64,000 bases of DNA from Akebia trifoliata (taxonomy: Eukaryota; Streptophyta; Magnoliopsida; Ranunculales; Lardizabalaceae), in the NCBI GenBank assembly GCA_017979445.1, contig CM030714.1, positions 42,512,826 through 42,576,825 on the forward strand. The letters run 5' to 3'. Numbering within the stretch: position 1 is the first letter of the stretch; each line of letters starts with the position of its first letter. A program made the position numbers and the translations under genes. The notes under the pieces are model-generated. The model saw nothing but the letters and a program-made list of their open reading frames with translations. It was not told where the DNA came from and made no database searches. Shown here one piece after another: positions 12,149-24,054 of this stretch.

Positions 12149-15100
12149 TTAACCATTGACTTTGAGGATGGTTTGAATATTTTGGGATGACAGCTTCCAG
12201 CACAGAAACAAATGCCGAGAATGAAACTCACCGTCACAAGTGCGTAGTCTGAGTTTAGCAAGAGCAACAGCAATCTTTGCACCAATGAGTGCATTGTTTT
12301 TCACTAGTGCAATGTCTATGGCTTGGCTAAGAAGAACAAGGAAGTAAAGAAATATATAAAGCTCACAAAAGTTATGATAGTAAATTGCCTAAAACTAAAC
12401 ATTTAGACATGTTGATGGTTTTCCAAATCATTCCTAGTCTCATCCATAGTTGCAAAAAAGACTGTACACAGTAGACGTGGCAAGTGCACAGAACCATTGA
12501 TCTTTTCCTTGCGTATCCCGAAGAAAAAGATCTATGGCTCTGTGCACTCACCACATCAACTGCGTACAGACTGCGTAAGTGATAGTGTCATTTTATCATG
12601 ACTCAAAACAACATTTTTATTTAAAACGCATTTTGTCCCTCTAGTTTATAAAACAAGTTTTAAAAAAAAAAACCTTTTTAAAGAAACATATTCTCCTTAT
12701 TTTTTTTCCAAAAAAAAAAAAACTTTTAATACATTTTATTGTCTTTGGTCTCAATCCTTAAAAGTTTTTTTTATAAAAAAACAAATGTTTTTAAACCTTT
12801 TCTTATGCTTAAACATGAACGTAGTTTGATGTGGGATCTGATAGATAATATAGGATTTGGTGATGCATAAATGTAGTTTAATTTTGATTTGATGATGTTA
12901 TGATGGTTGATTTTTTTCATTAGGGTTCACTATCTTTTTTTCAAAACATATTTTGATGATTTAGACTTTTCCTAGCATCCTACAATCTATAATTATGTCT
13001 GAAAATAACTGATCAGAAAAAAAATTGTCTGAAAATATGCTATCAAGTATAAATATTGAATGGTATTTTTTTTGCTCAAAAATATGTTGAAAACTTACAA
13101 TAAATGTCTAATGTGCGTGTGTTACTTTTTTCTTATAATAAATATCTAAATGATGCACCTCGCAACATACCCGACCACAGCCTACAGAATATTCTAGGTC
13201 TCTAATAAAATGTATTTTGAGCGTAATTGATTAAACAAGAAAAGGATACTTGAAGCCAGTGAGGCTCCTCCAGTGAGTTCATTCACTCTCGCGAGTAAGA
13301 AAGGTGTTTCAGCATTGCCAGTCACATTGCTGTCCCTGAGATTCCAAACCCAATTCAATAATTTTTTTTAAAGAGAGAGATTATATTGCTACACCAACTT
13401 TTGCTAAAGCCACACCAATTCATATGTAAATCACCAAGAATTAGTACACATCTTGGGGTGGCGTTAGCAAAAGTTGGTGCGGGAATAGAAGCTCTAAAAA
13501 AAGAAATATATAGTGGTTGAGTTTAAAGAGGGTCAATGGTTTCTACCTAGCTTCCTTAAGGGCACTCTGTATTGCAGACTCTATCAAGCTTCCTGAAGCA
13601 GCATGTTCTTTTGGTATTGGCACCGCGATCAAAATCCCCGTTCCAAGTCTGAGTTTCAGGTTAGCATCTATAATTTACAAAAAAAATTCAAAAGTAAATA
13701 AAATATTAAAAGATGAAGGAAGAAAAAATAAAATGAGAAAAAAGAGGGCTCTGTGTTTCACTTGCCTATGAGCCGAGCACAGTCATCTGGAGTGTCCACA
13801 CGACATGGCACCTAGATTTCGAATCACAGTTCAACAATTATAAGTTAGACCAAGACACACAAAATAAATAAATAAAAATTCAATAACGATGTTATTTAGA
13901 GGAAAAAAAAAACATGGTATGAAGGAGTCCAACGATTACCACCTTGTAGCCACTCGTTTCTGTGAAAAATGCTGGAAACTCATGGGTCTTAAATGCAGCG
14001 ACAGTAACTCCCCAAGTTTCCTGTATTTGGAGGTTAGAAATGATAAGCAGTGAATATTAGTCATGATCCAAAGTGGCACACAACATGTCAACCAACTGAG
14101 CTATGGATTCAAGCCCTATTTCATAGACATGCTAATAAAATGCATACCAAATACTCTAGGGTTCTTGGAATATCCAATATTGATTTCACCCCAGCAGAGA
14201 TAACCGCCACTGGTGTCCTCCCAAGCTCAGTAAGATCAGAAGAGATGTCCATTGCTGCAAACACAGTATTTAAGCCCTTATGTCAACAAATGAATACTTG
14301 TGATAAGTTTTTGAATCTAAAACAAAGTTAATCAACAAAAGATCTAAAAGGGATTTTCAATACCAGCCCTTCCACAATAAACATGACAGAAGGATAAAAG
14401 ACACAAATTGTGAGTTGAAATGTGTGTGTGTGCACGTATTAAGTTAGGTTGTAAGGTCTGTTTTGGAAAATGATCACAGGAGATGTGCGTTTATGCGTGT
14501 GTTCACATTATTAACATAGTTTATAAGGTATATATATATTTAAAAGTATTGAAAAAGAAGAATGGTTATAAGAGGTGTTCCCTTGTTACATATGGTGGAG
14601 AACTCAGTCCAACAAATCAACCAATATAAGTTGAAAGCAATAGCTCAGATCTCGATGATAGGCTTAGAATTTAAAGGTGACAAGTATCCTTACTATGTTC
14701 ACCATGTCTATGCACCCCTCCAATTCCTCCAGTAACAAATACAGGGATGCCAACCTGCAAGAATTTACAGGGAAGAAAGAAGATACTGGAAATAATCCAT
14801 GAATATTTATGCACATATAATGGAGAAAAACACACACAAGAAGCTGAGAACAAATTTTCTACCATAGAAGCAAAAAACATTGTGGCAGAAACAGTTGTTG
14901 CACCATTGCCTCCAGCCGCCACCTGTAAACGGGCATAGATCAATAATCCTAGTAGTCAAATAAAACAACCACTCATAAGCATCGTCATTATCACTCCTTT
15001 TTACATGAAAAATCTTGCCTCATTTTAATTCTTTTAAATTTCTAACCCTTAATACTTCCTAACTTTGAAATGTGTGTTATAAAATAAAATGAAGGCAACA

Positions 15101-18100
15101 AACACATGGGGTAGTCCCAATCCTACCACAATTTTAGTAGGTATAGCTTTCTTGACAATCTAAGCTGTCTAATTTGTAGATCTCATCTTGAAAATTTTCT
15201 AGATAAAAATTCAGCCTCGCAAAATGACCATAACTGTCACAACTGAGATTCATAAAAAATGAACTCATTGACTTCAAAATCAATCTATCAATGCATGGAT
15301 GCTAGACATACGTGGATATAACCAATGTTGTTAAATAGCATATGCGACCAGCACATGCTGTTCGCATATGCCCTTTCGCACATTGCATATGCTGCAAGGA
15401 AAAAAAAAAGAAGGAAAAATGCAGAAAATGTTTAAATCTTGATTCTTGAGTTTCTTTTTCTTTTGAGTCTTGAGAGTTGAGAGTGAGAGAGTAACTTAAG
15501 TTGAGACTTGAACCTTGAGAGTAATAGAGTAGAGATTAGAGAATATTTATAATTATGTGAGAATGTATTAGAAAATGTAATGAGAATAGTTAAGGGCTTT
15601 GTGAGAGTAAGAAAGAGATTAGAAGCTAGAAGAGATGTAAAAGGAGTATGGGGGGTAGAAGTGGGATATTAATAAGAGAAAAATAAGCTTAAGCTAAAAC
15701 AAAAAAAAAAAAACTGTGTCCAAATAGTATGCCATTGCATATTGTAGTATGCCATCGCATATTGTGCAGATAGCATAATTTTATATATGCGATGGTAGCG
15801 TATGCGAAAATCAGTTTGGAAATGGCGTATGCGACCGCGTTTGACAACACGGGATATAACCACACACACACACACATACACGCACACAGTGTGTTTGTGT
15901 GTGACCTTAATTTATTCCTGTTATGGCTTTTGACAGCTTCTATTTATGTATGGAATCGTTTTCCCTTTGCGAATAATAAATGAATTATCTATATGTAATC
16001 CTGTATTTTTCAACACAACCATTTGTCTCTTAAACAAACAACAAAAGTTTCTTAGCTCCCCCCCCCCCCCCCCCCCCCCCCCCCCACACGCACACACACA
16101 CAAAAGTTACTATTTAAGAATTTGGTGAATCCTTGCGAATCATTGCACACCTTTTCCATAGTATAAAATGTTAACAAAATATCCTACACTTCAGTCATCA
16201 GGGTTTTCATCAGGGTTTAGCTTCCAAAATGGAAAATAAAATAAAAGATACATGTGTGGGTCTCCCAATATTTTGGATAAGTTTTTGGGATGATGATGAT
16301 GATGATAAAGATGATGCATGGGTGTGCATCAACCAAACTTTAGCTAGTTCCAACTACTACTCACAATATGTGCAATGTCCCTCCTAGCTGTCTTTTGAGC
16401 TTTGGGGCCAAGTTTAGCAAGCCTCTCCAATTCTTCAAGACTTAGGCCTACAGAAATTAAAAAGGCTGCAACTTGAAATAAGGGGTAAATAAAGAACAAC
16501 AAGGGTTAATGAAGGAATCAGACAGTCCTCAACTACTTATCATCTAAATTTGATCGGTGTTTTAAAAGGCGTTTGAGGTTTGTGTCGTAGCAGGGCCCCT
16601 CAACAATGCTTGTGTCTTACCAAAAAGGTGCAAAGACTAATGAGGCATACAGCTCTTCTGTGGCTTTCAAAAGGTGGATACCGTGGATGTCTCAAACCTT
16701 CTGCACCTTTTTTAATGCCTATTGTCATAGGTGCCTATCTTACATGCATATGAGAGAGGTGGCATATCATGGAAACTCTAAAATATCAAAACAAAAATTG
16801 TCTTTTATCCCCCTAAACCTTAATTATATAGTAATAATTATTTTAGATTAAGTTACACCAACAAAACAAAATCTTTCTCCCAAATCATCAATGTTTTGTT
16901 TCATATTTTTACCCCATCATAGCATCCATTATTTTTATTGTTCATTTAAAAGGCAGTTTCATGATACTTATGCACCATGCCTTGAGGCTTCAGGCTTATG
17001 CCTAACACTATAGATCATTGAAGTGCCTCACCCCACACTTCAATGTTAGAAAAATTGCACTCAAGTGACTATCCAGAATCAGAAGCTAAGTTTATTAAAA
17101 AGTGTTGCAAGATGTAAACTCTATCATGTAATATTCTGACAGACAAAGTTCTAAGGACATGTTTCAAGATTGATAGGATGCAAACTAATGTTAAATCCTT
17201 AACTAATACCAGTAAGGATATGTTAAAGTAACAATTATCAGACTCTCATTGAACTTCTAAAATAATTAGTCAATCAATCAACAAAATTATATCTCATTCC
17301 AACTACTTGGGGTTCACCACACCAATCTGGTTCCCCAATTCCACTCTATCAAGGACCTTTCAAACTAAGTAATTTTTCAATTAAAATCCAAGAAAGCATA
17401 AGCATATGAAAAAGTAAAACAGGTTTGCAAAAGAACACCTATGCATGGCATTCCATCCAATATAGCGATTGTGGCTGGAACTGCTCCATTTTCCCTCACG
17501 ATGGTCTCCACCTCCTTTGCGGTCTCTAGGTTCTGAGGATAAGGCATTCCTAAACATAAATGGAAAAGGAGATCATTGTATGAAAGAACATAACTTCCAC
17601 TAATCAACTATGATTAGAAAAAACAAATGGAGACATAATCAATAAGGATTTGTATTCTAAGTAAACACATATATATTTTTAAGTATAAATTTAGTAGAAC
17701 AAAAAGAAAAAAGGAGGCAGAGGTGGCCCCTGAAGGTACAAAGAGAAAGAAGGGAAAAAAAGAAAAAGAAAAAAGAAAGCAAAACCAAAACAAGAAGTAC
17801 AAAATAAAACAACAGAAACCCAGCCCAAACAACTTTACATAGAACACAATTCTTCCCACTTGAAGACAAAGTAAAAATTCTTAGTTGTTAAAGGAGCTCC
17901 TTAAATCCACAAATTTAACATGCTTAAGACAGTATCTGATTATTTTAAACTTCACAGTTTAAAGCTTTATAACATGTAGATAACTAGAAATGTAAAATAT
18001 TGAAGCCTTCTTGGAAGGTTTGTTTTGAAAGAATAGGTTACAAAATTTCACTGAAACTTAACCAACCAAAATTGCTACCTCATAAAACATTAATTGGCAT

Positions 18101-18842
18101 ACCATGGGAGATAATAGTGGATTCGAGAGCAACAACAGCATACCCACGCATGAGAGCATCAGAAACATCCGGCGATATCTTCACATTCTCTCTGCCTATA
18201 CTACCTTCCCCACTCTACGAAAACAAATTAGTGTGACAATCAACCAATATTCTCAAATACAGAAGACTTTATTTATTTAGTTTTTAAGGGGAAGCTCTTT
18301 TTTTTTTTTTTGGGGTGGGGGAGGACCACATCATCATAATCTTCAAAGCCTTATCCCTAAGATTTGGGCTTTGGGGTCGGTTGTACAAATCATGTTCCTC
18401 CAATGGACTGAAATAGTTGATTAGGATTCATGTTAGGGGGTAGCCTATTTTTTACCAGCTGCCAATATGATGTAATGCTCCTCCTTTATCTGGGCTTAGG
18501 ACTAGATACGTATGTAGTGTAAAGGAAACACTACATAGGTGGAGTCGAATGTAGTAAGATGGAAATCAATTTTATTAGTATCGCATCTGTAATCTTTTAG
18601 TTGGTCATCTCAACCACATTATTAATAAATGCTTCTTTCTTATCCAAAAAAGAAAAGAATTGGAGTTGAAAAAACAGTAACTTTATGCACATTTTAAACT
18701 TATTTATCTAAACATGTACAACACAATAGTATAGAAAGAACAACAAGCAAAGAGTTAAAATAAAAGAACATGCGTTTACCTTCTCTAAGGGGTGAAAATG
18801 TCTCTGGAGATTAACAAGCCTTGAGAGGGCTGAAGTTGACAT
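12149..18842 (-). CDS. Pseudouridine-5'-phosphate glycosidase, peroxisomal (12 exons, intact)
   Basis: Enzyme of the YeiN/IndA family (plant PUMY) that splits pseudouridine 5'-phosphate into uracil and ribose 5-phosphate in pseudouridine breakdown. Exons, in order of transcription: 18842-18780, 18214-18103, 17549-17439, 16447-16365, 14922-14863, 14754-14694, 14254-14148, 14020-13943, 13811-13766, 13667-13547, 13335-13250 and 12315-12149. All phases agree, giving 364 residues. The start MSTSALSR fits the plant family. Residues 8-16 (RLVNLQRHF) fit a type-2 peroxisomal signal (RLx5H[LF]). Family motifs seen: [11 protein letters not shown] (catalytic Glu), QKTARRDIA (Lys), [20 protein letters not shown] (Asp), [11 protein letters not shown] (Lys) and [20 protein letters not shown]. 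The exon 9 donor is GC (ATAG|GCAAGT). The exon 8 donor is ambiguous by 3 bp. About 35 residues follow the usual family C-terminus; a strong GACG|GTGAGT donor inside exon 12 suggests a missed final intron. Confident of family. Confidence 0.93.
12455..12600. repeat. Foldback repeat family A, copy 4 (in exon 12 / intron 11 neighbourhood)
   Basis: Outer arms GACGTGGCAAGTGCACAGAA and CTCTGTGCACTCACCACATC, and inner arms TTGATCTTTTCC / GAAAAAGATCTATGG, make a long imperfect hairpin. A terminal GTGTCATTTTATCATGACTC matches the ends of other copies. It lies inside intron 11 of the glycosidase gene. Confidence 0.65.
13386..13492. mobile_element. Small hairpin MITE (family C) in glycosidase intron 10
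   Basis: Left end TTGCTACACCAACTTTTGCT and right end AGCAAAAGTTGGTGCGGGAA are inverted. The inner CCACACCAATTCATATGTAA faces TTGGGGTGGCG. A half copy with the same left side occurs at 23,024-23,085. It lies wholly between exons 10 and 11 and does not touch splice sites. Confidence 0.65.
15325..15851. mobile_element. Mutator-like MITE with 11-bp direct repeats, in glycosidase intron 4
   Basis: The left end ATGTTGTTAAATAGCATATG and right end CGCATACGC..GTTTGACAACAC are inverted relatives. Short CATATGCGA blocks repeat several times inside both ends. GGATATAACCA occurs immediately outside both ends (15314-15324 and 15852-15862). A 9-11-bp duplication is the mark of Mutator-type elements. The centre is A/T- and GAGA-rich with no coding capacity. 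Confidence 0.7.
16056..16086. repeat. Poly-C tract with adjoining CA repeat
   Basis: About 30 consecutive C residues are followed by ACACGCACACACACACA. A (CA)n tract also lies at 15,861-15,876 in the same intron. Length is prone to assembly or polymerase error. Confidence 0.9.
16562..17040. repeat. Probable decayed MITE in glycosidase intron 3
   Basis: TTTTAAAAGGCGTTTGAGG on the left is loosely echoed by TTTAAAAGGCAGTTTCATG and GCCTTGAGGCTTCAGGC on the right. This is typical of decayed elements with a GAGGC-rich end. Boundaries and class are unclear. Confidence 0.3.
18285..18655 (+). mobile_element. Probable LINE 3'-end fragment in glycosidase intron 1
   Basis: The tail TAGTTGGTCATCTCAACCAC, followed by ATTAATAAATGCTTC and an A-rich run (18,645-18,660), resembles the 3' end of the LINE fragment at 36,430-37,185 (GGCTGGTCACCTCAACCACT, TTAATCAAAATTATTC, A-rich). 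The block CTCCTCCTTTATCTGGGCTT at about 18,480 is shared with 50,030-50,090. Confidence 0.45.
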
Positions 18843-21459
18843 GTCTGTAAGAAAGGTAGATAAATGAAAGAAGGAACCTAAAACTTTGAAAGGAAGGACA
18901 GAGAATGAAAAAAAAAAAATTGCAAGTGGGGCATTTGTTAAGCCCTGTTTGGCAGCATAAAAAACCATTTTACCCGTCCCAAGTTTGTTTTCTTCGATCC
19001 AACAGTGCCAAACTTCAGAATCAGCTTAGCTTACATATTATTTGTGTGACATTGATCCTGTCATGAGTTTAGTCTTTATGTTGTTTTTTTCCTGAACTTG
19101 TTGCAAGAAAATTCCGAAAACTTGTGTTGGGACAGCGCAACTTAAGTACATCATGGTTGTTCCAATTCCAAAGAGCAGTGTCAGCCAAGCAATCTGTGGT
19201 GCTTCCTGATTTCATCTCCAATGTATGCATGTAGACTAATGTTGGTTTGAACAAGTTCATTAGAAATTAAATCCATTTCTGTTTTTTATTTCCCCCCCCC
19301 CCCCCCCTATTTTCAACTTAGTTGTTCTAACTAAACCATAAAACATTCCATCAATATTCAAACAGGTAAATTATTGATGCCTACCTTAACCAAATCATTA
19401 ATGCCTATTTAACTAAAATCTGTCAATTCTTGAGATTATTCCTTAAAAAAAAAAAGCATTCTTCCTTCCTTTGAAATTGCATAAAACAATAGAGTATCAA
19501 CTAATCTTTGATTTTCATGCTCTATAGATGAGAATTACAACACCAAATTCCTATCTCTTAAACATTTTAGTGAAAATCAACTACTCTTTTCTCTCATAAA
19601 TTCAGGCTTAGAACCAAATAAGTTTTTCTACCTCTGGCCTTCAAACCAAAATCCCTTCTTGACCTTCTAGAAAACCAGTTCAAATTTATCAAAAAAAAAA
19701 AAAAACCAAGCATTAAATCACTCACCCATCTTTTCTTTGTAAGAGAAAACAGTACCCATCAACATTTTAGTTCAAAACTCAAACAGCCAAATCTCGAAAA
19801 GACTTCAAATCTCTCTTATTATATGATTAATTTCAAACAAATCAACAGAACACAACAACTACTATAAAAACTCCATCTACACAACATGGGCATCTATAAA
19901 AAATCAAAATTTTCTACTTATAATCCAATATTTTCTGTTCTGTTGGCAATCACCTCGAAAAGCTGTCGAGAGAGAGAGAGAGAGGTCAACCTGGTAGAAG
20001 GGCCTGTTTCGATCCCCAAGTACTTCTGACTCGTGCGGGGAGTCAGAAGTAATTTATGTGCGTTTGGAGGGTTGAGTACTTCACATACTTAAGAGTTAAA
20101 AAGACGGTTTTGAGCGGAGCACAAAAATAGGTACTTCTCGAAAACGAAACCGGAGAGCACTTGAACTTTTTAGGTCAAGTATGCCCCTTGTAAATTTTAA
20201 AAATTACAACCCTATTTATTAGCAATGTAAACTATTATAAACACGTGTATTTACTAAAATTTATGTAATTTTGTAATTTAAGTAATTGATTGTGTCCCAT
20301 GAAAATTTTTACGTTTGCTTGATTATTACGTAAATATAAAAAAAGAAATTGGAAAAAAAATTATTTTTCTTTTTAAAATCTTATTTAAAGTTAAATAAAA
20401 AAGGATAAATAGTTACATATTACTTTAAAACAAATCAAAAAATTATAGACAAAACATTTTCAAATAGGTCATACAATGATATTATCTTTAAATCAAGATT
20501 ATAATAGAAATCCAAAATTTTTTAATCATCTACAATTTACCTTAAACATCTACTACATGATACCAACTTTCACTTGCTAATTTTTCATTTTGGAAAGAAA
20601 TCTCATTACCCCCAAACAAGTCAATATTAGCACTGATAGTACCTAATCTAACTTGCCCTAAACTCATTTTAATATCTTACATCTGATGATTTTTTTTTTA
20701 ATTTATAAAAAATAAATATAAATTAATGAGGTAGGATTCTATTCCTCGTTTTTCTTATATTTAGAAAAATGTCAATATTTAAAAAATCATTTTTTTTTTT
20801 AATTTTGTAATTTTAAAATATAAATAGAAACTAACTCCAAGTAGGATTCTATCTCACGATTTTTTGTTTAAATAATAACTATATTACGTTGGGTAATGTT
20901 TAAGAAGTTGGGGAAAGCCAGAAAGAGATTTAAGAAGTTAGAGAAAAAGAGAGGAGAGAGAAAGGAAACTTAACATAACGTAAATTTTTGTGGAGGTATT
21001 TTCTTTGCAACACTTTATGAAGATTTTGTTATAATTTTAATTAAGTTTTGTATTACTTTACAATGGGGCTCACTAGAAATTTACCATCCAAGCACCCACA
21101 TCCTGCAAACAAGCGTAAACGTTTCTGTTTGCGTTTGTTTACGATGCAAACAAGAAAGGTCACATGTAATGTCCCGATCAAATCTCTCTTCTTCTTTCTC
21201 TCTACTCAATGCACAACATAACTGCTCTATTCAAACTTCTCACCCTCACCCTCTCACACACACAGATTGAAGGACCTTTGAGAGTCTCTCTCATTTGGAA
21301 CTCTCGATACATCCCAATTTTACGTCACCCTCTCGTCTCACCATCTCTGTTTTTTTTTTCTTCTGTAATTTTTTTATTTTTATTTTTATAAATCCTCAAC
21401 TCTCTCAATTTCACTCTCTCTCTTTCTCATACATGCTTGTTCTTCAGTAATCATCAAAG
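18843..21459. other. Intergenic region between divergent genes
   Basis: It should hold the upstream region of the minus-strand glycosidase gene and the former promoter of the + strand malate dehydrogenase remnant. A poly-C tract lies at 19,292-19,308, and (GA)n at about 19,970-19,983. 20,010-20,150 is a short repeat-like block with AAGTACTTCTGACTC..GAGTCAGAAGTA inverted arms. A pyrimidine-rich leader (21,180-21,440) precedes the malate dehydrogenase start. No other gene recognised. Confidence 0.5.
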
Positions 21460-22070
21460 ATGTAGACGAGTGCAGATGTTAATCAAAAAATTGCAAGGAT
21501 TTCAGCCCACCACCCTTCAAATCCTCAAGGTTGAATTCCCCTCACCTAACTTTTTTCTTTTAGGTTTTGAAATCTCGTGTTCTAGGATTGTTATTTTTGT
21601 TTTCTCTTGTGGATTTCTTTGATTTTAATAATTTTGTTGTTTTAGGTCATTATCTTTGTTTATTCTTTTGGAGTGTCTCTGGGGGATTTTTTTTATGCAA
21701 TTTTTTTATTTTTATGAAAAAATGGGACTTTTTTCCCATGAATAGTTTTTTTATTTTTTATTTGGGACTTATTTAATAAAGTTCTTAAATGGATATTGAA
21801 TCATGGATTAGAAGTCGGACTTTTTTATTTTTATGAAAAGATGGGATTTTTTTTCCCATGAATAGTGGCATATAGTGCCTAATTACTTGGTTAGAAGAAT
21901 GTTTCACGTACAATAGAAATTTTCACAAATTGGGTGCTGCTGGAGGCATAGGCCAGCCTCTTGCAATGTTGATGAAGATGAATTCTTTGGTTTCAGTTCC
22001 CTATCTCTATGATGTCATCAATTCTCTCGGTGTGACAACAGACGTCAGTCACATGGATTCTGGTGTTGTG
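21460..22070 (+). pseudogene. Glyoxysomal NAD-malate dehydrogenase remnant (two exons)
   Basis: Exon A (21460-21529) begins ATG TAG and then encodes TSADVNQKIARISAHHPSNP, matching the start of glyoxysomal malate dehydrogenases except for a stop as codon 2. The type-2 peroxisomal signal of the family (R-I-x5-H-L) reads K-I-ARISA-H-H, so both anchor ends are damaged. Exon B (about 21,911-22,070) has [18 protein letters not shown], the Rossmann glycine motif, then [20 protein letters not shown], and ends at a clean donor GTG|GTAAAT. The family's residues just before the glycine motif are shortened. No later exons (catalytic His, substrate Args) were found before 23,000. Confidence 0.8.
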
Positions 22071-23150
22071 GTAAATTTCTAATTTTGAACTGTGTTTCTT
22101 TTGTTTATTTTTTGTCCCTAAATTTCAATATTTGGATGAGTTAATGAATTTTTTTTAAATTCAAGTCCTATGATATTGTTAATGTTGGGATTCTATTAAT
22201 TTCTAGATTTTAATGTGAAAAAATGAAATATCAAAGGGGACAAAAATCATACAACGAGAGCATGGCTCAATGTGTGGTCGAGAAGGCAGTCATAAGGAGC
22301 CCTCATAAAGATTTCAGTGCAGATTTGTGATGGCAATGCACAAGCTACTTGATGGTTATGGAATAGGAATACCTCAACCATTCATGATCAACTTTTCAAA
22401 CTAGATCACACACTCTAAAAAAAGTGAAGCTAAATTATATGAATGTCTAGAGTTAATGGAAAATATTTCACTCACTTGTACAAACTAGTTTGCACTAAGG
22501 CTGCAACTTGGGGGGCAAAATCCAAATCCAATGGATTTGGACCCGACCTTAGGTCAGGTTTGGGCAAGTTAGCTTGGGTTGGGTCTCGGATTCAGGCAAC
22601 ATTCATTAAGTATGTATACTTTTGTTACTACATATATAAAAAAAGAAGAAGTATATTTTGATAGTAATAATGTTGAGTTATTGAGTTATAATGTTGAAAG
22701 TAGTAATTGTTACATATAAGGGTATTCTTGTCATTTTAACAAAATCCATAATAGTTCACAAATACAAACTCTGTCAGAAATACTTTTGAAAGTACTTCTC
22801 AAAACCTGCATCCAAACACAAAACTCTATCAGAACTACTCCAGACAGAACTTCAAAAAGTACTTTGTGAGTACTTATGAAACATGACACAACAGGGTTTA
22901 ATAAAATTCGGTATTTCGTCTCGTCCTCCGAAATCAAGTGAACTCGTCTTTGTCATCCCATCTAATGCAAGAATGCAAATCAAATAATTTAAATCAGTTT
23001 GAAATTAGTTTTGAGAGTTTCTATTGCCACACTAACTTTTGCTAACACCACCCCAATTCATATATGTAAATCACCCAAGAATTAGAATTGCTAATGCTAA
23101 TACCATCCCATCTCTACAAGTTAAGTGTTCAATAACGTATTTGATTTCGA
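22071..23150. other. Intergenic DNA with repeat fragments
   Basis: No gene recognised. 22,735-22,880 carries AAGTACTTCT-type blocks related to those near 20,030. 23,024-23,085 is a half copy of hairpin family C (CACACTAACTTTTGCTAACA). Nothing further of malate dehydrogenase is visible. Confidence 0.4.
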
Positions 23151-23154
23151 TTGA

Positions 23155-23499
23155 TTGTTGATTTGATTTTTTCCTTCAATGGATGAATTACTCCAAAAAT
23201 AGAGAATAAGGATGAGAGATCTTTTAGTTTGAAAACTAGGTTGTTTTTTTTGTCGCGGTCTATATCTAACGTTAGATTCATTGACAATGGGATCGGCATA
23301 ATTATTTGCCCAAGTTGAGCAATGCTTTTGTAATCTACATCATACCTAAATATATGTGTAGCAACAAGTTGTAGATCCTCATAGTTAATAATGTAAGAAT
23401 ATTTTAATTAATGTAGAAGAATTATTAACAATTTAATTTATTTATTAATATTATTGTTAAAGTAGTATATAGGTACAAATGTTTTTCTTCAATGAGAAA
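23155..23499 (+). repeat. Left arm of a long inverted repeat
   Basis: About 345 bp that reappears in inverse orientation at 24,055-24,405 with scattered mismatches. Shared landmarks include AGGATGAGAGATCTTTTAGT, ATCTAACGTTAGATTCATTG, AGCAATGCTTTTGTAAT and TTAATTTATTTATT. It lies outside the retrotransposon while the other arm lies inside it. Confidence 0.85.
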
Positions 23500-23583
23500 A
23501 TGGCGGAAAAAACAATCCTCAAGTAATTCATAGGTATAGATTGAAGTATATCGTCATATAGTAGTATGCATTAGGGTGTAACT

Positions 23584-23789
23584 TGTAAGATCCCTTAATA
23601 GGATCCTCTAATCTTGGAGTTTCTAATTCTGTGCACTAGTTACCAATTCTTATATAGTTACTATTCTTGTATAAGACAAATATGTAAACTATGAAATCTA
23701 TATAAGCAAGAGGAATCTGTGAACTTGATTAAGGTTTCACATTCACTAAAAGAGTCTAATAGTGTTTTAACTTTCGGAAAGCATTGAAA
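23584..23789 (+). repeat. 5' LTR of copia element
   Basis: Starts TGTAAGATCCCTTAATAGGA and ends near AAAGCATTGAAA. It corresponds along its length to 28630-28836, with many point differences. At about 206 bp it is short for a copia LTR. TAACT (23579-23583) precedes it as target duplication. Confidence 0.9.
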
Positions 23790-23801
23790 TGGTTTCGGAG
23801 C
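23790..23801 (+). promoter_or_regulatory. Primer-binding site (initiator Met-tRNA type)
   Basis: TGGTTTCGGAGC directly after the 5' LTR differs at two positions from the usual plant initiator-Met site TGGTATCAGAGC. Confidence 0.75.
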
Positions 23802-24054
23802 TACTTGTGTAGCCTTCCTTCAGATTGAAGGACCTTTTACTGTGTGAATCATCCTCAGATTTGATCATCGTTTCTGGCCGGGAAGTACCCTGTTTGGGTG
23901 ATTGTTGCAGGTGCAACATCTTAACCTTCGTGTGAACGCTCACTGCATCTACTAGCCATGATTTGGTTGGAGCAAACCCTTTTACTGTGAGGTAAATGTT
24001 TACCTCTGTTTGGATGGGGTTGATCATTGCCGAGGTGTGTTTTTTTGTTGTTAC

